Shown one piece after another: positions 17,256 through 26,715 of a stretch of 64,000 nt of DNA. Location: the NCBI GenBank assembly GCA_002479765.1, contig DLOZ01000002.1, forward strand, positions 65,318 through 129,317. The letters are read 5' to 3'. Below the pieces are notes generated by a model. It did no database searches, had not been told where the DNA came from, and was given only the letters and a program-made list of their open reading frames with translations. The translations under genes were made by a program, and so were the position numbers. Position 1 is the stretch's first letter, and each line of letters begins with the position of its first letter. The stretch is from Sphingomonadales bacterium UBA7471 (lineage in GTDB: Bacteria; Pseudomonadota; Alphaproteobacteria; Sphingomonadales; Sphingomonadaceae).

Positions 17256-19018
17256 GCGCTCTTACTCCATTTCATTTGCTGCTCGTCGTTGTCGAGCAGC
17301 TCCGCCTCCGGAAACGCAGCAAACGCGGCTTTGACGAGAGGCGACTCCAATATCATACGCTTTTCAGCGTCGGCCTTCGCTTGCTCTTGCTCCAACAAGC
17401 TTGGTGCGGCCTCGCCAGCGCGCTCTTCAACGTCCCAGCGCGTGCCGGTCACCTTCGCCAGCGCATCGCGCAGTTCCGCGACAAAACCGGGCGCAACGGG
17501 TCCCGCCAGCTGATAGGCCAACACCGGTGGCGCATATTCCACCAAACGGACAACATCGCGCAGGGTCATCTCCAGACCGACAAAACCCTCGCGCGCCAAA
17601 CGATCTAAAAGTGCATGGAAATCGGTAGGCATTAACGTCTGCACTGTGGCGGACTGTGGCGTGCTGGGCCCAGTGGCCGCAGAGGCCGGTGGCGCTGCAA
17701 AGCTGCCCTGCCCAATCATCTTGGCCAACTCACCGGGATCGGGAAGTGTCGCGGCATGAATAACGCGCAGCAAAGCCATGTCCGCAGCGTCGAGCGGTAC
17801 TGATGCGCGCGCCACTTCTTCCTGCCCCTTCAGCAACAGCTGCCACAAACGGTGCAGGACGGGAAAGGATAAGCGATCCGCATGCTCTTCCACCAATGCG
17901 GCGGCATCGGCATCCAAAGCACCATCGCGCGGTGCGCCAACCTTTGCGAGCGTCAGCCGGTGCACTTCGGACAAAAGCCCGGCAAACATCGCGAGCGGCT
18001 CTACGCCCAGATTATATTGGCTGCGGGCTTCCGCCAGCATGCCTTGCGCGTCGCCCGCCAAGACCAGGCCAAACAGCCGACGGATTGCGCCGCGATCCGA
18101 CAGGCCAAGCATATCGCGTACTTGCGCAGCCGTAACCTTGCCATCACCTTCCATGTCGGCATGGGCAATGGCTTGGTCGAGTATCGACAGACCATCGCGT
18201 ACGGAGCCCTCGGCGGCTTGCGCAACCAGCGTCAGCGCCTCAACCTCTGCCTCAACATGTTCTTTGGCCGCGATGTCCGCGAAATGGTCCGCCAGTTTTG
18301 CGGTGGAAATACGCTTAAGATCAAACCGTTGGCACCGCGACAATACGGTAATCGGAACCTTATTCACTTCGGTCGTCGCAAACAGGAATTTGACGTGGCC
18401 GGGCGGTTCTTCAAGCGTCTTCAACAGCGCGTTAAACGCGTTTTTCGACAGCATGTGGACTTCGTCGATGATGTAAATCTTGTAGCGTGCCGAAACCGCC
18501 GAATAGCGCACAGCCTCAATAATCTCACGGACGTCATCAACGCCGGTGTGGCTCGCAGCATCCATTTCGATAACGTCGATGTGGCGGCCTTCGGCGATAG
18601 CAACGCAAGGCTCGCAGGTGCCACAGGGATCAATCGTCGGGCCACCCTGCCCGTCCACACCAATGCAGTTCAGCGCCTTGGCAATCAGCCGCGCCGTTGA
18701 CGTTTTACCGACACCGCGCACGCCAGTCATCAAAAACGCATGCGCCAAACGACCGCGCTTGATCGCATTGCCCAGCGTCTGCACCATCGCATCTTGGCCG
18801 ATAAGCTCGGCAAAGGTTTGGGGACGATATTTGCGGGCCAGTACGCGGTAGGCCGCGCCGCCGGTATTCACCGCGGCCGATGCGGGCGCTGACGGTGTGG
18901 GTGTGGCAGGCGCTGTCGGTTGCGCTACGGGCGGCAAATCCAAGCCAAGTCCCAAAGCATCATCGGGCATATCCGGGTCGCGTTCTGCGAATTCTGGGCG
19001 ATTGGAATCGGGCATCAT
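17252..19018 (-). CDS. dnaX: DNA polymerase III subunit gamma/tau
   Basis: DnaX is the ATPase of the clamp loader. After a proline/alanine-rich leader of about 50 residues comes YRPQTFAELIGQ, Walker A GVRGVGKTSTAR (about 98-109), a four-cysteine zinc site (CIGVDGQGG, then CGTCEPC) and the DEVHML box. The C terminus (about 440-588) carries the polymerase- and helicase-binding tau domains. Length is 588 residues. I saw no obvious A-rich slippery site that would make a separate gamma form. It is followed by ybaB and preceded by the SRP RNA gene. Confidence 0.96.
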   Translation of the reverse strand: MMPDSNRPEFAERDPDMPDDALGLGLDLPPVAQPTAPATPTPSAPASAAVNTGGAAYRVLARKYRPQTFAELIGQDAMVQTLGNAIKRGRLAHAFLMTGVRGVGKTSTARLIAKALNCIGVDGQGGPTIDPCGTCEPCVAIAEGRHIDVIEMDAASHTGVDDVREIIEAVRYSAVSARYKIYIIDEVHMLSKNAFNALLKTLEEPPGHVKFLFATTEVNKVPITVLSRCQRFDLKRISTAKLADHFADIAAKEHVEAEVEALTLVAQAAEGSVRDGLSILDQAIAHADMEGDGKVTAAQVRDMLGLSDRGAIRRLFGLVLAGDAQGMLAEARSQYNLGVEPLAMFAGLLSEVHRLTLAKVGAPRDGALDADAAALVEEHADRLSFPVLHRLWQLLLKGQEEVARASVPLDAADMALLRVIHAATLPDPGELAKMIGQGSFAAPPASAATGPSTPQSATVQTLMPTDFHALLDRLAREGFVGLEMTLRDVVRLVEYAPPVLAYQLAGPVAPGFVAELRDALAKVTGTRWDVEERAGEAAPSLLEQEQAKADAEKRMILESPLVKAAFAAFPEAELLDNDEQQMKWSKSA

Positions 19019-19082
19019 CGTTACGATAGGACGGTCACCGACCTTTGTCGAAGTTTTCTAAAAGAAAAGGCGAGGAAAAGTA

Positions 19083-19168
19083 GGAGCCGGATGACCCGCA
19101 GCGAATTCGTTGTGGCTGCTTCCGTCAGGACCTGACCAGGTTGGCGAGTGCCACGTCCATCCGACTCC
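19083..19168 (-). ncRNA. ffs: Signal recognition particle RNA (4.5S type)
   Basis: The minus strand contains the SRP domain IV core CCTGGTCAGGTCC followed by GGAAGCAGCC, which binds Ffh. The outer ends pair: GGAGTCGGATG (19168-19158) with CATCCGGCTCC (19093-19083). This gives the long hairpin of a bacterial small SRP RNA. Ends are set by the pairing and may be off by a few bases. It lies just upstream of dnaX, a common arrangement. Confidence 0.93.
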
Positions 19169-19175
19169 CGTGCCG

Positions 19176-19204
19176 CATATGGCCGCGACATGGGCTAAAT
19201 GCAA
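19176..19204 (-). promoter_or_regulatory. Candidate promoter of the SRP RNA gene
   Basis: TTGCAT (19204-19199), 17 bases, then CATATG (19181-19176), ending 7 bases before the predicted RNA 5' end. The spacing and position fit a sigma-70 promoter. Confidence 0.5.
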
Positions 19205-19285
19205 GTGGGGCGGAAACGAATGTCGGTTAACCATTTGTTTACCATAATTTCATAAGCTTTGACCGTCACAGCAGAAGAGGAAGCC

Positions 19286-19636
19286 ATGGTCCAAGCACCC
19301 TCGCAGATAAAATCTTACCAACGATATGAAGACGCCGCACAGGAAGACCGCAGCGCGCCGCGCGTCCGGCTTGATATTCCGGCATCAATGCGGCCTTCAG
19401 GATCGCGTGGCTTTGCCGTCATCGTCCGTGATCTGTCACTGTCCGGCGTTGCTTGCGAGGCATTGACGGCCATGAGCCCAGGCACGCGTGTCTGGCTTAC
19501 TTTACCGGGGCTCAGCGCGCTTCAGGCAAAAATTGTCTGGAACGATGGCACGATGGTTGGGTGCGCGTTCGATACGCTGCTTAACCCTGCGGTAATGCAG
19601 AATATCCTCGCGCGTTTTCCAGTCGCTAGCGCTTAA
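19286..19636 (+). CDS. PilZ-domain protein
   Basis: This 116-residue protein is a stand-alone PilZ domain that probably binds cyclic di-GMP. The two ligand motifs are present: RSAPR (RxxxR, residues 22-26) and DLSLSG (D/NxSxxG, about 49-54). It has no other domain, so it should act on a partner such as a motility or polysaccharide system. I chose the ATG at 19286 because GAGGAA precedes it; a TTG at 19259 would add nine residues. It converges with the following gene, overlapping 4 bp. Confidence 0.85.
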   Translation: MVQAPSQIKSYQRYEDAAQEDRSAPRVRLDIPASMRPSGSRGFAVIVRDLSLSGVACEALTAMSPGTRVWLTLPGLSALQAKIVWNDGTMVGCAFDTLLNPAVMQNILARFPVASA

Positions 19637-21036
19637 GCGTTTCGCAAATACCAGTCATAGTCGATTGACGGGACCTGACCGAAATAGCGGTCCTGTTCGA
19701 CGCGTTTGACGATTGTGAACATGTCCACAAAGCGTTCGCCCAAATACTCGCGCATCAGCTTTGACCCATGGAAGCGGTCAACCGCAGCGAACCAGTTGCT
19801 TGGCGGCTTATCATCGCCTGAACTGTCGCGATCGTACCCATTGCCGACAACTGCGGGGCCGGGATCAATCTGGTTGACGATGCCATGATGTATGCCCGCA
19901 AGCACGCCAGCCACAGCCAGATAGGGGTTGGCATCAGCGCCGCATGCGCGGTGTTCGACATGGCGGCTTGCCGCCGGGCCAGCCGGTATCCGGAACGAAA
20001 CGGTGCGGTTGTTGACGCCCCATGTCGGCGCGACGGGCGCATAGCTGTTCGCCTTAAACCGGCGGTAGCTGTTTGCATGTGGTGCAAAGAGCGCGAAACA
20101 ATCGCCCACCGCTGAAATCATACCGCCAATGGCGTGACGCAGCATCGGCGTGCCTTCGGGATCATCCGACGCAAACAGGTTGTTCCCGTCGGCATCGTTC
20201 ATCGACACGTGAATATGCATGCCGGAGCCTGCTTGTTCAGCAAAGGGTTTGGCCATGAAGGTCGCTTCCAAGCCGTGCGCTTGCGCCACGGCCTTCACCA
20301 CCCGTTTGTACATGATTGCATCATCGCATGCCCGCAACGCGTCCGGCTTGTAACGCAAGGTCAGCTCGCATTGCCCCGGCGCAAATTCGGATATCGCGGA
20401 TTCCAGCGGAAGCCCCTGAATATCGCAGGTTTCATACAATTCATCAAAGAACGGCCGGAAGTCGTCCAGTTCACGCAGGCCATAAACCTCAACCATTTGT
20501 GGTGTTTCTTGGTTATAGTCAGGGCGTGCAGGGCGAATGGAACCGTCACGGGCACGCTTTGGATCCAGCAGGTAAAATTCAAGCTCCACAGCCAATGCAG
20601 GGGTCAGGCCCATTTCTGCGAAACGATCAACGACCAAACCCAACACATGCCGCGAGTCCAGATCATGCGGCTGACCGTCCAGCTCATAAAAATCGACCAT
20701 GAATTGTGCGGCATTGTCTCCCGCCCACGGCGTCCGGACCAGTGTTCCCGGGATTGGCTTCATCGAGCGATCGGCGTCGCCATCCTCCCATACCAAGCCT
20801 GTTTCAACGGTGTCTTGTCCCGTAATGTCGACCACGGTGATGGATCCGGGAAAAAAGCGACCGATTTCATACACCGACAGCACCTCGTGCTGGCGCAGAC
20901 GTTTGCCGCGCGGCACGCCGCCCATGTCGGTGTAAATCATCTCGACAGAGTCAATATCCGGGTTCGCCGCAAAAAAGGCTTCAGCCTCGCTCCGTGCAGC
21001 GATGGTCGCAGATGACTTGGCCCGCTTAATTGTCAT
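19633..21036 (-). CDS. Glutamine-synthetase-family ligase, PuuA-like (first copy)
   Basis: This 467-residue protein belongs to the glutamine synthetase fold in the gamma-glutamylpolyamine branch. Visible blocks are MGGVPRGKRL (about 39-48), ALAVELEFYLL, the ATP-site SGMHIHVSM and the glutamate-site NRTVSFRIP. By family it would join glutamate to an amine such as putrescine, using ATP. It is the last gene of a minus-strand cluster with an aminotransferase, a PuuB-like oxidase and a second ligase, which supports a polyamine or amine catabolic role. Which amine it uses is unknown. Confidence 0.85.
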   Translation of the reverse strand: MTIKRAKSSATIAARSEAEAFFAANPDIDSVEMIYTDMGGVPRGKRLRQHEVLSVYEIGRFFPGSITVVDITGQDTVETGLVWEDGDADRSMKPIPGTLVRTPWAGDNAAQFMVDFYELDGQPHDLDSRHVLGLVVDRFAEMGLTPALAVELEFYLLDPKRARDGSIRPARPDYNQETPQMVEVYGLRELDDFRPFFDELYETCDIQGLPLESAISEFAPGQCELTLRYKPDALRACDDAIMYKRVVKAVAQAHGLEATFMAKPFAEQAGSGMHIHVSMNDADGNNLFASDDPEGTPMLRHAIGGMISAVGDCFALFAPHANSYRRFKANSYAPVAPTWGVNNRTVSFRIPAGPAASRHVEHRACGADANPYLAVAGVLAGIHHGIVNQIDPGPAVVGNGYDRDSSGDDKPPSNWFAAVDRFHGSKLMREYLGERFVDMFTIVKRVEQDRYFGQVPSIDYDWYLRNA

Positions 21037-21059
21037 GACGTTACTTTCACTTACCCTGT

Positions 21060-22382
21060 TTACGACGCTTGTAGCTCAGTCAGCGCATTGTTCAACTCAA
21101 ACGCCAACCGATCGACCTGCGCCGGCGAAGTCACGGGGCTGACGAGCATCATATTATGGAAAGGCGCCAGCAATATGCCGCGGTTGGCGAGGTATAAATG
21201 GATCGTACTTTCCAGCGCATGGTCCATTGCGGCACGCGCCTCGCTGCCGTTACGCGGCGGCACCGCAGAGCATATCAGTTCCACGCGGGCACCGACATGG
21301 CTGACATGCCAGTCAAGCTTGTGCGCCGCGATCACGCCATGCAATCCCGATACCAGCCGGTCAGCCGTCGCCAGCATATGGGCATAAGCATCCCGCGTAA
21401 TGACCTGCCCCAACATCGCGTGCATGGCCGAGATAGCGAGCGCATTCGCCGACAATGTCGTGCCGATGCCACTATGCCCCGGCGGGCGCGACTGGTTCAG
21501 CGCCGCCATCTTTTTCGCGATTTCGTCCGTAAAGCCATATACCGCAGTTGGAACGCCGCCGCCGATGGATTTTCCCACCACCATGATATCGGGCTTTGGC
21601 CCATGGGTGTTGCTGTGCCCGCCATAGCCCGACGAAATGGTGTGGGTTTCATCAAGCACCAATATGGTGCCCGTTTCGTCACACAAGGCGCGTAGCGTCT
21701 CCAAAAAGCCCGGCGCGTCACGCACCATGCCGATATTGGTCATCAACGGCTCCGCGAGCACGCATGCGATGTCGCCGCCCCGCAATGCCGCCGCAAGCGC
21801 GTCCACATCGTTAAACTCGATTGCAACTGTGGTCGGCAGCAAATCCTGCACCTGTCCGATCAGGCTTGGCCGGTTGACCGCTTGGCCATCGCGCAGGTCA
21901 ACAAAAACATCATCGACCGCGCCATGGTAGCAACCATTGAAGATCAAAATCTTGTCGCGTCCGGTCAGCCCACGGCACCAGCGAATAACGGCGCGATTGG
22001 CTTCGCTTGCCGTGGTCGTCACTTGCCATTGCGGCAGTCCGAACATCGCGGCAAGCATATCGCCCACGTCTGCACCCTTTGATGTCGGGAGCATATAGCT
22101 CAGCCCCTGCCCTGCTTGCGCGGTCAGGGCGTCGACCAATGGCTGCGGCGAATGGCCAAACATGCTCGCGGTATCGCCAAGGCAGAAGTCATCGAAGACC
22201 TGCCCGTCAACACTCGTCAGCGTCGCGCCAGACGCCTCCTGAGCGACGATCGGGAATGGCGTGGACCAATCCAGCATCCAATGGAACGGGACGCCCTGAA
22301 ACCAGCTTTTGGAAGCTTGCGCATGCGCATGCGACTTTGGGTTCGCGGCAACAAACCGCGCAACCTCACACGCGCGCATCAT
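21060..22382 (-). CDS. Class III PLP aminotransferase
   Basis: This pyridoxal-phosphate aminotransferase of fold type I has its cofactor lysine in VVGKSIGGGVP, the phosphate site in TTASEANRAVIRW and the aspartate box LVLDETHTISSGYGG. The last of these resembles glutamate-1-semialdehyde-type enzymes. In this cluster it probably transaminates an amine or aldehyde intermediate of polyamine breakdown. Of several starts I chose the ATG at 22382 (440 residues), just after the oxidase stop at 22403. A longer frame to 22466 would overlap the oxidase gene by 64 bp and encodes no recognisable domain. Substrate is not predictable. Confidence 0.85.
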   Translation of the reverse strand: MMRACEVARFVAANPKSHAHAQASKSWFQGVPFHWMLDWSTPFPIVAQEASGATLTSVDGQVFDDFCLGDTASMFGHSPQPLVDALTAQAGQGLSYMLPTSKGADVGDMLAAMFGLPQWQVTTTASEANRAVIRWCRGLTGRDKILIFNGCYHGAVDDVFVDLRDGQAVNRPSLIGQVQDLLPTTVAIEFNDVDALAAALRGGDIACVLAEPLMTNIGMVRDAPGFLETLRALCDETGTILVLDETHTISSGYGGHSNTHGPKPDIMVVGKSIGGGVPTAVYGFTDEIAKKMAALNQSRPPGHSGIGTTLSANALAISAMHAMLGQVITRDAYAHMLATADRLVSGLHGVIAAHKLDWHVSHVGARVELICSAVPPRNGSEARAAMDHALESTIHLYLANRGILLAPFHNMMLVSPVTSPAQVDRLAFELNNALTELQAS

Positions 22383-22402
22383 TTCTATTGCGGCCCTTTG
22401 TA

Positions 22403-23677
22403 TCACAGCCGGTCTCGCATCGCATAATAAAGCAGTCCAAGGGTCGCGAGCGGCTGTGCCAACCATTTGCCGCCCGGGAACCGGCTGTGCGGTAGGCTGG
22501 CAAAGACATCGAACTGCGACATGGTGCCCAGCACAGCCTCTGCCATCACCTCACCAGCGACCGTTGTGACCAACGCGCCATGACCGGAAAAGCCGTGCGC
22601 GTAAAAAATATTCCCCTTGCGCCCCACATGCGGCAGCCGGTTCATCGTCACGCCCACTGCACCTCCCCATGCATAATCGATATCTGTCTGGGCAATCGAA
22701 GGAAAGACCTCCGCCATATGCTTCCGGACAAATCCCGCAATGTCGGCAGGCGGGCGTCGGACATATTTCTCACCACCGCCGAAAATCAGGCGCTTATCCG
22801 CGCTCAACCGGAAATAGTTCAGAACAAACCGGCTGTCCGCAATAGCCGCATCACTGGGCAAAAGCTGGTCAGCATTGGGCAACGGCGCGGTCGCGATGTT
22901 ATAGTTCATGATGGGGACAGTATAGCGGCCAAGTTCCGGCGCAATATCTCCGGTCCAGTTGTCGGTGGCGATGATCACGTGACGGGCGTTGAGCGATCCT
23001 GTCCCCGCCGCGATCTCGACATAACTGCCCCTGTCCAAAGGTGTTTGCACCGCGGTATGTTCGAATATCAAAATACCTGCCGCCTTCGCGGCTTTTGCTA
23101 GACCAAGCGCGTAGTTCAGCGGATGAAAATGCCCGCCTTTGCTGTCATAAAGGCCGCCATGATAATCACCGCCATTGATGTGCTTGTGTAGGTCTGCAGG
23201 TGCGACAATTTCGACTGAATCCCAGCCAAATTCGCGTGACAAGAATTCCGCCTCGCGTTGCATATCTTCGAAATGCCCGGATTTAAAGGCGGCTTCGAGA
23301 TGGCCGGATTTCAGATCGCATTTGATATCATGCCGGACGATGCGGTCATGCACACGCGCGCCTGCGCCCCATGCCAAATCGAATATGGCTTTTGCCCGCT
23401 CTCGCCCAAACGCCCCGTCGATTTCACGCATCGACCAACGCAGCCCGGGAATGAGCTGCCCGCCATTGCGGCCTGATGCGCCAAAGCCGATAGTCTGGGC
23501 CTCAAGTAACGCAACCTTCAGCCCTTTTTCGGCGCAGGCTAATGCAGCAGACAGGCCGGTAAAGCCGCCGCCGATGACCGCGACGTCGCAATCCAAGGCA
23601 TAATTGAGCGGGCGCTGCGTTTCCCAGCCATGCGCGGTCGCGCGGTAATAATTGTCATTCAACCGGTCAGGCATCAC
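22403..23677 (-). CDS. FAD-dependent amine oxidase, PuuB-like
   Basis: This 424-residue member of the DadA/glycine-oxidase superfamily has FAD-binding motif VIGGGFTGLSAALACAEKG near residue 35 and FGASGRNGGQ at about 67, which is typical of gamma-glutamylputrescine oxidases. The reaction would be oxidation of a gamma-glutamyl amine to the aldehyde with release of ammonia and peroxide. The C-terminal motif HGFSGHGALVTTVAGE closes the FAD site. It overlaps the upstream ligase gene by 4 bp (translational coupling). Confidence 0.87.
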   Translation of the reverse strand: MMPDRLNDNYYRATAHGWETQRPLNYALDCDVAVIGGGFTGLSAALACAEKGLKVALLEAQTIGFGASGRNGGQLIPGLRWSMREIDGAFGRERAKAIFDLAWGAGARVHDRIVRHDIKCDLKSGHLEAAFKSGHFEDMQREAEFLSREFGWDSVEIVAPADLHKHINGGDYHGGLYDSKGGHFHPLNYALGLAKAAKAAGILIFEHTAVQTPLDRGSYVEIAAGTGSLNARHVIIATDNWTGDIAPELGRYTVPIMNYNIATAPLPNADQLLPSDAAIADSRFVLNYFRLSADKRLIFGGGEKYVRRPPADIAGFVRKHMAEVFPSIAQTDIDYAWGGAVGVTMNRLPHVGRKGNIFYAHGFSGHGALVTTVAGEVMAEAVLGTMSQFDVFASLPHSRFPGGKWLAQPLATLGLLYYAMRDRL

Positions 23678-25020
23678 ACCCTCAGCAACAAATGCTCGCG
23701 TTCCCAGCTTGATACGACCGATTGGTAATTGAACAATTCATAGTCTTTGATGGCATAGAAAATGTCGAAAAACTCTTCGCCAATCAGGTTGCGGACGGGC
23801 TTACAGGCGCTGAAGCGGTCCAGCGCTGCTTCCAAGGTTCGGGGCAATGTCCGCGCACGATTATAGGCGCTGCCCGTGATCGCCTTTGCCGGGATCATCC
23901 GTTCGACCATGCCGATATAGCCACAGACCAAGGATGCAGACATCGCGAGATAGGGATTGGAATCCGCGCCGGGCAAACGGTTTTCGACACGGCGATTGGC
24001 CTTGTCGGAAATCGGCACGCGAAAGCCGCAGCTGCGGTTATCTTCGCCCCATTGGACATTGATCGGTGCGGCGCTGTCAGGACGCATCCGTCGGAAGCTG
24101 TTCACATTCGGCGCCCAAAGCGGCGATACTTGTGGCATGAACTTCACAAGCCCCGCGATGTAGCTCCGGAACAGCGCGCTGTCGCGGCCATTGGCGTTCG
24201 AAAACAGATTGCGGCCGGTGTCAGCATCCACCACCGATTGGTGCAGATGCATCGCGCTGCCCGGCTGCCCCGCCATCGGGTTGGCCATGAATGTGGCATA
24301 GACGCCATGCTGTTTGGCCACGGCCCGCACGACGCGCTTGAACAGAAATACTTGATCCGCAAGCTTCAGCGGGTCGCCATGCAGAAAGTTGACCTCAAGC
24401 TGGGCAGCACCCATTTCATGAATCATCGTGTCGATGTCGAGACCCATCAATTCACAGTCATCATAGATGTGATCGATAATGTCTTCATATTCATTCATCG
24501 CCTCAAGACCATAAGGCTGGCTCGCCGTTTCCGCGCGTCCGCTTGATCCCGTGGGCGGCACAAGCGGGAAATCAGGGTCGACATTTTGGCTGACGAGATA
24601 AAATTCAACCTCGGGCGCTATAATGGGTTTCCACCCGCGGCTGGCGTAAAGGGCCAGAATCTTTTTCAAAATCGTCCGCGGTGCGATTTCCACTTCAGTA
24701 CCATCGCCGTGGAAGACGTCGGCAATCACAAATGCAGTTGGCGATTTAAAACCGGGCGCAACGCAAATGGTGTCGGGATCCGCGATCAAGATTTTGTCCG
24801 GATCCTTGTCCCAAATATCTTCGATATCTTCGGGATAATGGCCGTCAATTGTGCAGATAAAGACACTTCCGGGAATGCGGAGCGATTTATCGCGGACAGA
24901 CGACAGGAATTTCTTGGCCGGCAAAACCTTGCCGCGCTGCACGCCGTTAATGTCCGGAACGATGCATTCGACCTCGTCGATCTTATGCTCGGCTATCCAA
25001 TTGGCGAGATTTACAGTCAT
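23674..25020 (-). CDS. Glutamine-synthetase-family ligase, PuuA-like (second copy)
   Basis: This 448-residue ligase has the same fold as the gene at 19633. It shows DINGVQRGKVLPAKKF (about 23-38), the metal/glutamate block APEVEFYLVS, SAMHLHQSV and NRSCGFRVP. The two copies are clearly diverged, so they are likely to act on different amines. It is the first enzyme gene of the cluster, 74 bp after the porin gene, and overlaps the oxidase start by 4 bp. Confidence 0.87.
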   Translation of the reverse strand: MTVNLANWIAEHKIDEVECIVPDINGVQRGKVLPAKKFLSSVRDKSLRIPGSVFICTIDGHYPEDIEDIWDKDPDKILIADPDTICVAPGFKSPTAFVIADVFHGDGTEVEIAPRTILKKILALYASRGWKPIIAPEVEFYLVSQNVDPDFPLVPPTGSSGRAETASQPYGLEAMNEYEDIIDHIYDDCELMGLDIDTMIHEMGAAQLEVNFLHGDPLKLADQVFLFKRVVRAVAKQHGVYATFMANPMAGQPGSAMHLHQSVVDADTGRNLFSNANGRDSALFRSYIAGLVKFMPQVSPLWAPNVNSFRRMRPDSAAPINVQWGEDNRSCGFRVPISDKANRRVENRLPGADSNPYLAMSASLVCGYIGMVERMIPAKAITGSAYNRARTLPRTLEAALDRFSACKPVRNLIGEEFFDIFYAIKDYELFNYQSVVSSWEREHLLLRV

Positions 25021-25094
25021 AAAACAATATGTGCGCAGACCGGCCTAAAAAGGTCAAGCCAGCCCGCGCACATCATAGGATTCAATTTACAGGT

Positions 25095-25820
25095 TTAGAA
25101 ACCGTAGCTGAGCGAAAATACGACACCAGCCGCGCCGTCTTTAAATGCAAACACCGAACGACGGTTGGTGTCGACATAAGATGCGCCAAGTGTAAAGCCT
25201 GCAACATTAGCCGTCAGACCAAGCGTCCAATCGAGCTTGTTACTGCCCGCGGTAAACGCGCCATCTTCAATGCCTATTGAGCCGACGATCGAAATTGGTG
25301 AGTCAGGCAAAGCGATCGAAGCATTGGTAGCGACATAGACGTTATCGGTGTTACCGGTGTTGTCCTGGCTTGGGACGTAGCTCAACTGAGCGCCAACGGT
25401 TGCTGGACCGATTGTTGAGCCAAGCTTACCGGTCAGTTCAAGATAGTTGAAGCTGGATACGCCAGGATAGACATAATAAGTCGCACCGATGTCGTAAGTC
25501 AGTTCTTCACCGCCCGAAAAACCGGCATAGAGATCAACTTCAAGATCATCGCCCGCATTTTCGGAGAGATTTGAAGCCCACGCACCGACATAAAAGCCGG
25601 ACTCATGCTTGACGGTCAAATATGGCTGAAGTGCAAAGCCCTTGTCAGACAGCGATACGCCGCGGAAACGATAGTCGGATACCAAAGCGGCACCGCCCGA
25701 AATAGTGATAGGACCAGAGGCTTCTTCAGCCGCCGCGTCTTGGGCGAAAGCAGGAACCGAAATGGCCATCGCGCTCATCGCGGCGCTCATTGTTGCCAGC
25801 TTCAAAATGGATTTACGCAT
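25095..25820 (-). CDS. TorF-family putative porin
   Basis: The 241-residue protein has a signal peptide (about 1-27, ending AFAQ) and then GGAALVSDYRFRGVSLSD, the hallmark of the TorF/Gcw_chp family of small outer-membrane beta-barrels. The C terminus FSLSYGF ends in phenylalanine as barrel proteins do. It heads the amine-catabolism cluster, so it may let small nitrogen compounds across the outer membrane. Ribosome site AAGGGGG is strong. The 295-bp upstream region to lrp has no gene and probably holds its promoter. Confidence 0.88.
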   Translation of the reverse strand: MRKSILKLATMSAAMSAMAISVPAFAQDAAAEEASGPITISGGAALVSDYRFRGVSLSDKGFALQPYLTVKHESGFYVGAWASNLSENAGDDLEVDLYAGFSGGEELTYDIGATYYVYPGVSSFNYLELTGKLGSTIGPATVGAQLSYVPSQDNTGNTDNVYVATNASIALPDSPISIVGSIGIEDGAFTAGSNKLDWTLGLTANVAGFTLGASYVDTNRRSVFAFKDGAAGVVFSLSYGF

Positions 25821-26116
25821 AAAATTACCCCCTTTTTAGGTGCACCAATAACTGCGCCGAAAGCGAGCGCATAGCCCTACATCCGGCAGATACCGTTCTG
25901 TCCCGCTAAATCTAAATGCCTGCGCAATACCAAAGTTTATCGGCTCGCGTTTTATTGTGCAGGCGCACACAAACATCAAAACTTACCGCAGGCAAGTCAT
26001 TTTGTGTCAATGTCATTGTCCTTTTTACGCAATGTGACAAAACCGTCACAGTCCGACGCAGGATTGGGGTATCAGCGAGCGCAGCACAGGGTGACGCCCA
26101 GTTCGATTTTAAACGA

Positions 26117-26584
26117 TTAGTCAAACAGCCGCGGCGGGACGGTTCGATTGACGACTTCGCGCAACGCAAAGGCGGTTTCGATGCGCGCGACCCTTGGCAA
26201 TCGGGCAATTTCCTGCCGGTGAATGAGCTCATAATCCTCAATCGATGCGGCGCGCACAACGAGCAGATAATCATTCCGGCCGCTCATAAGGTGGCACCGG
26301 ATGGTTGACGGGCTTCCCACCACGGCGGCTTCAAATGCCGCCATGGCCTCTTCGCTTTGGCTATCGAGCGTGATGGTCACCATCACCGTTGCCGCGAGGC
26401 CAAGTTTGCGCAGGTTCACATCCGCGCGATAGCCACGCAGGATACCATCATCTTCCAATGATTTTTGCCGTCGCGCAGCCGCGCTTGGCGACAGGCCAGC
26501 CGCTTCGCCCAATTCCGCCTGCGTGGCCCGCCCATTCTGCACAAGCGCACCCAATAATTTCCGGTCCGTTCGATCAAGCTGCAT
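26117..26584 (-). CDS. Lrp/AsnC-family transcriptional regulator
   Basis: This 155-residue protein begins LDRTDRKLLGALVQNGR, and its winged helix-turn-helix includes ELGEAAGLSPSAAARR (about 22-37). The RAM ligand-binding domain follows (about 65-150) with GRNDYLLVVRAASIEDYE. It is divergent from alanine dehydrogenase with an AT-rich 131-bp gap, the common layout in which Lrp senses an amino acid and controls ald. It has no close-packed neighbour on its own strand. Confidence 0.93.
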   Translation of the reverse strand: MQLDRTDRKLLGALVQNGRATQAELGEAAGLSPSAAARRQKSLEDDGILRGYRADVNLRKLGLAATVMVTITLDSQSEEAMAAFEAAVVGSPSTIRCHLMSGRNDYLLVVRAASIEDYELIHRQEIARLPRVARIETAFALREVVNRTVPPRLFD

Positions 26585-26715
26585 AAATTTTCCAATTATA
26601 TATTCAATTTCGCTGATTTTATGTGCTTATTCACAAAAATAGGCAAATCTTTGCACAGTATCGTCATATCGAAGATGCTATTTCCGATACAGATAATTTT
26701 TTGAGGAGTGAGATT

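Noticed and set aside
17252..19018. Programmed frameshift in dnaX
   Set aside because: I found no A-rich slippery heptamer with a following stem like that of E. coli dnaX.
22383..22466. N-terminal extension of the aminotransferase
   Set aside because: It would overlap the PuuB-like gene by 64 bp and shows no family similarity.
25821..26116. Possible gene between the TorF-like porin and lrp
   Set aside because: Open frames on both strands here run into the lrp gene antisense or lack a ribosome site and domains. The region is better read as a promoter region.
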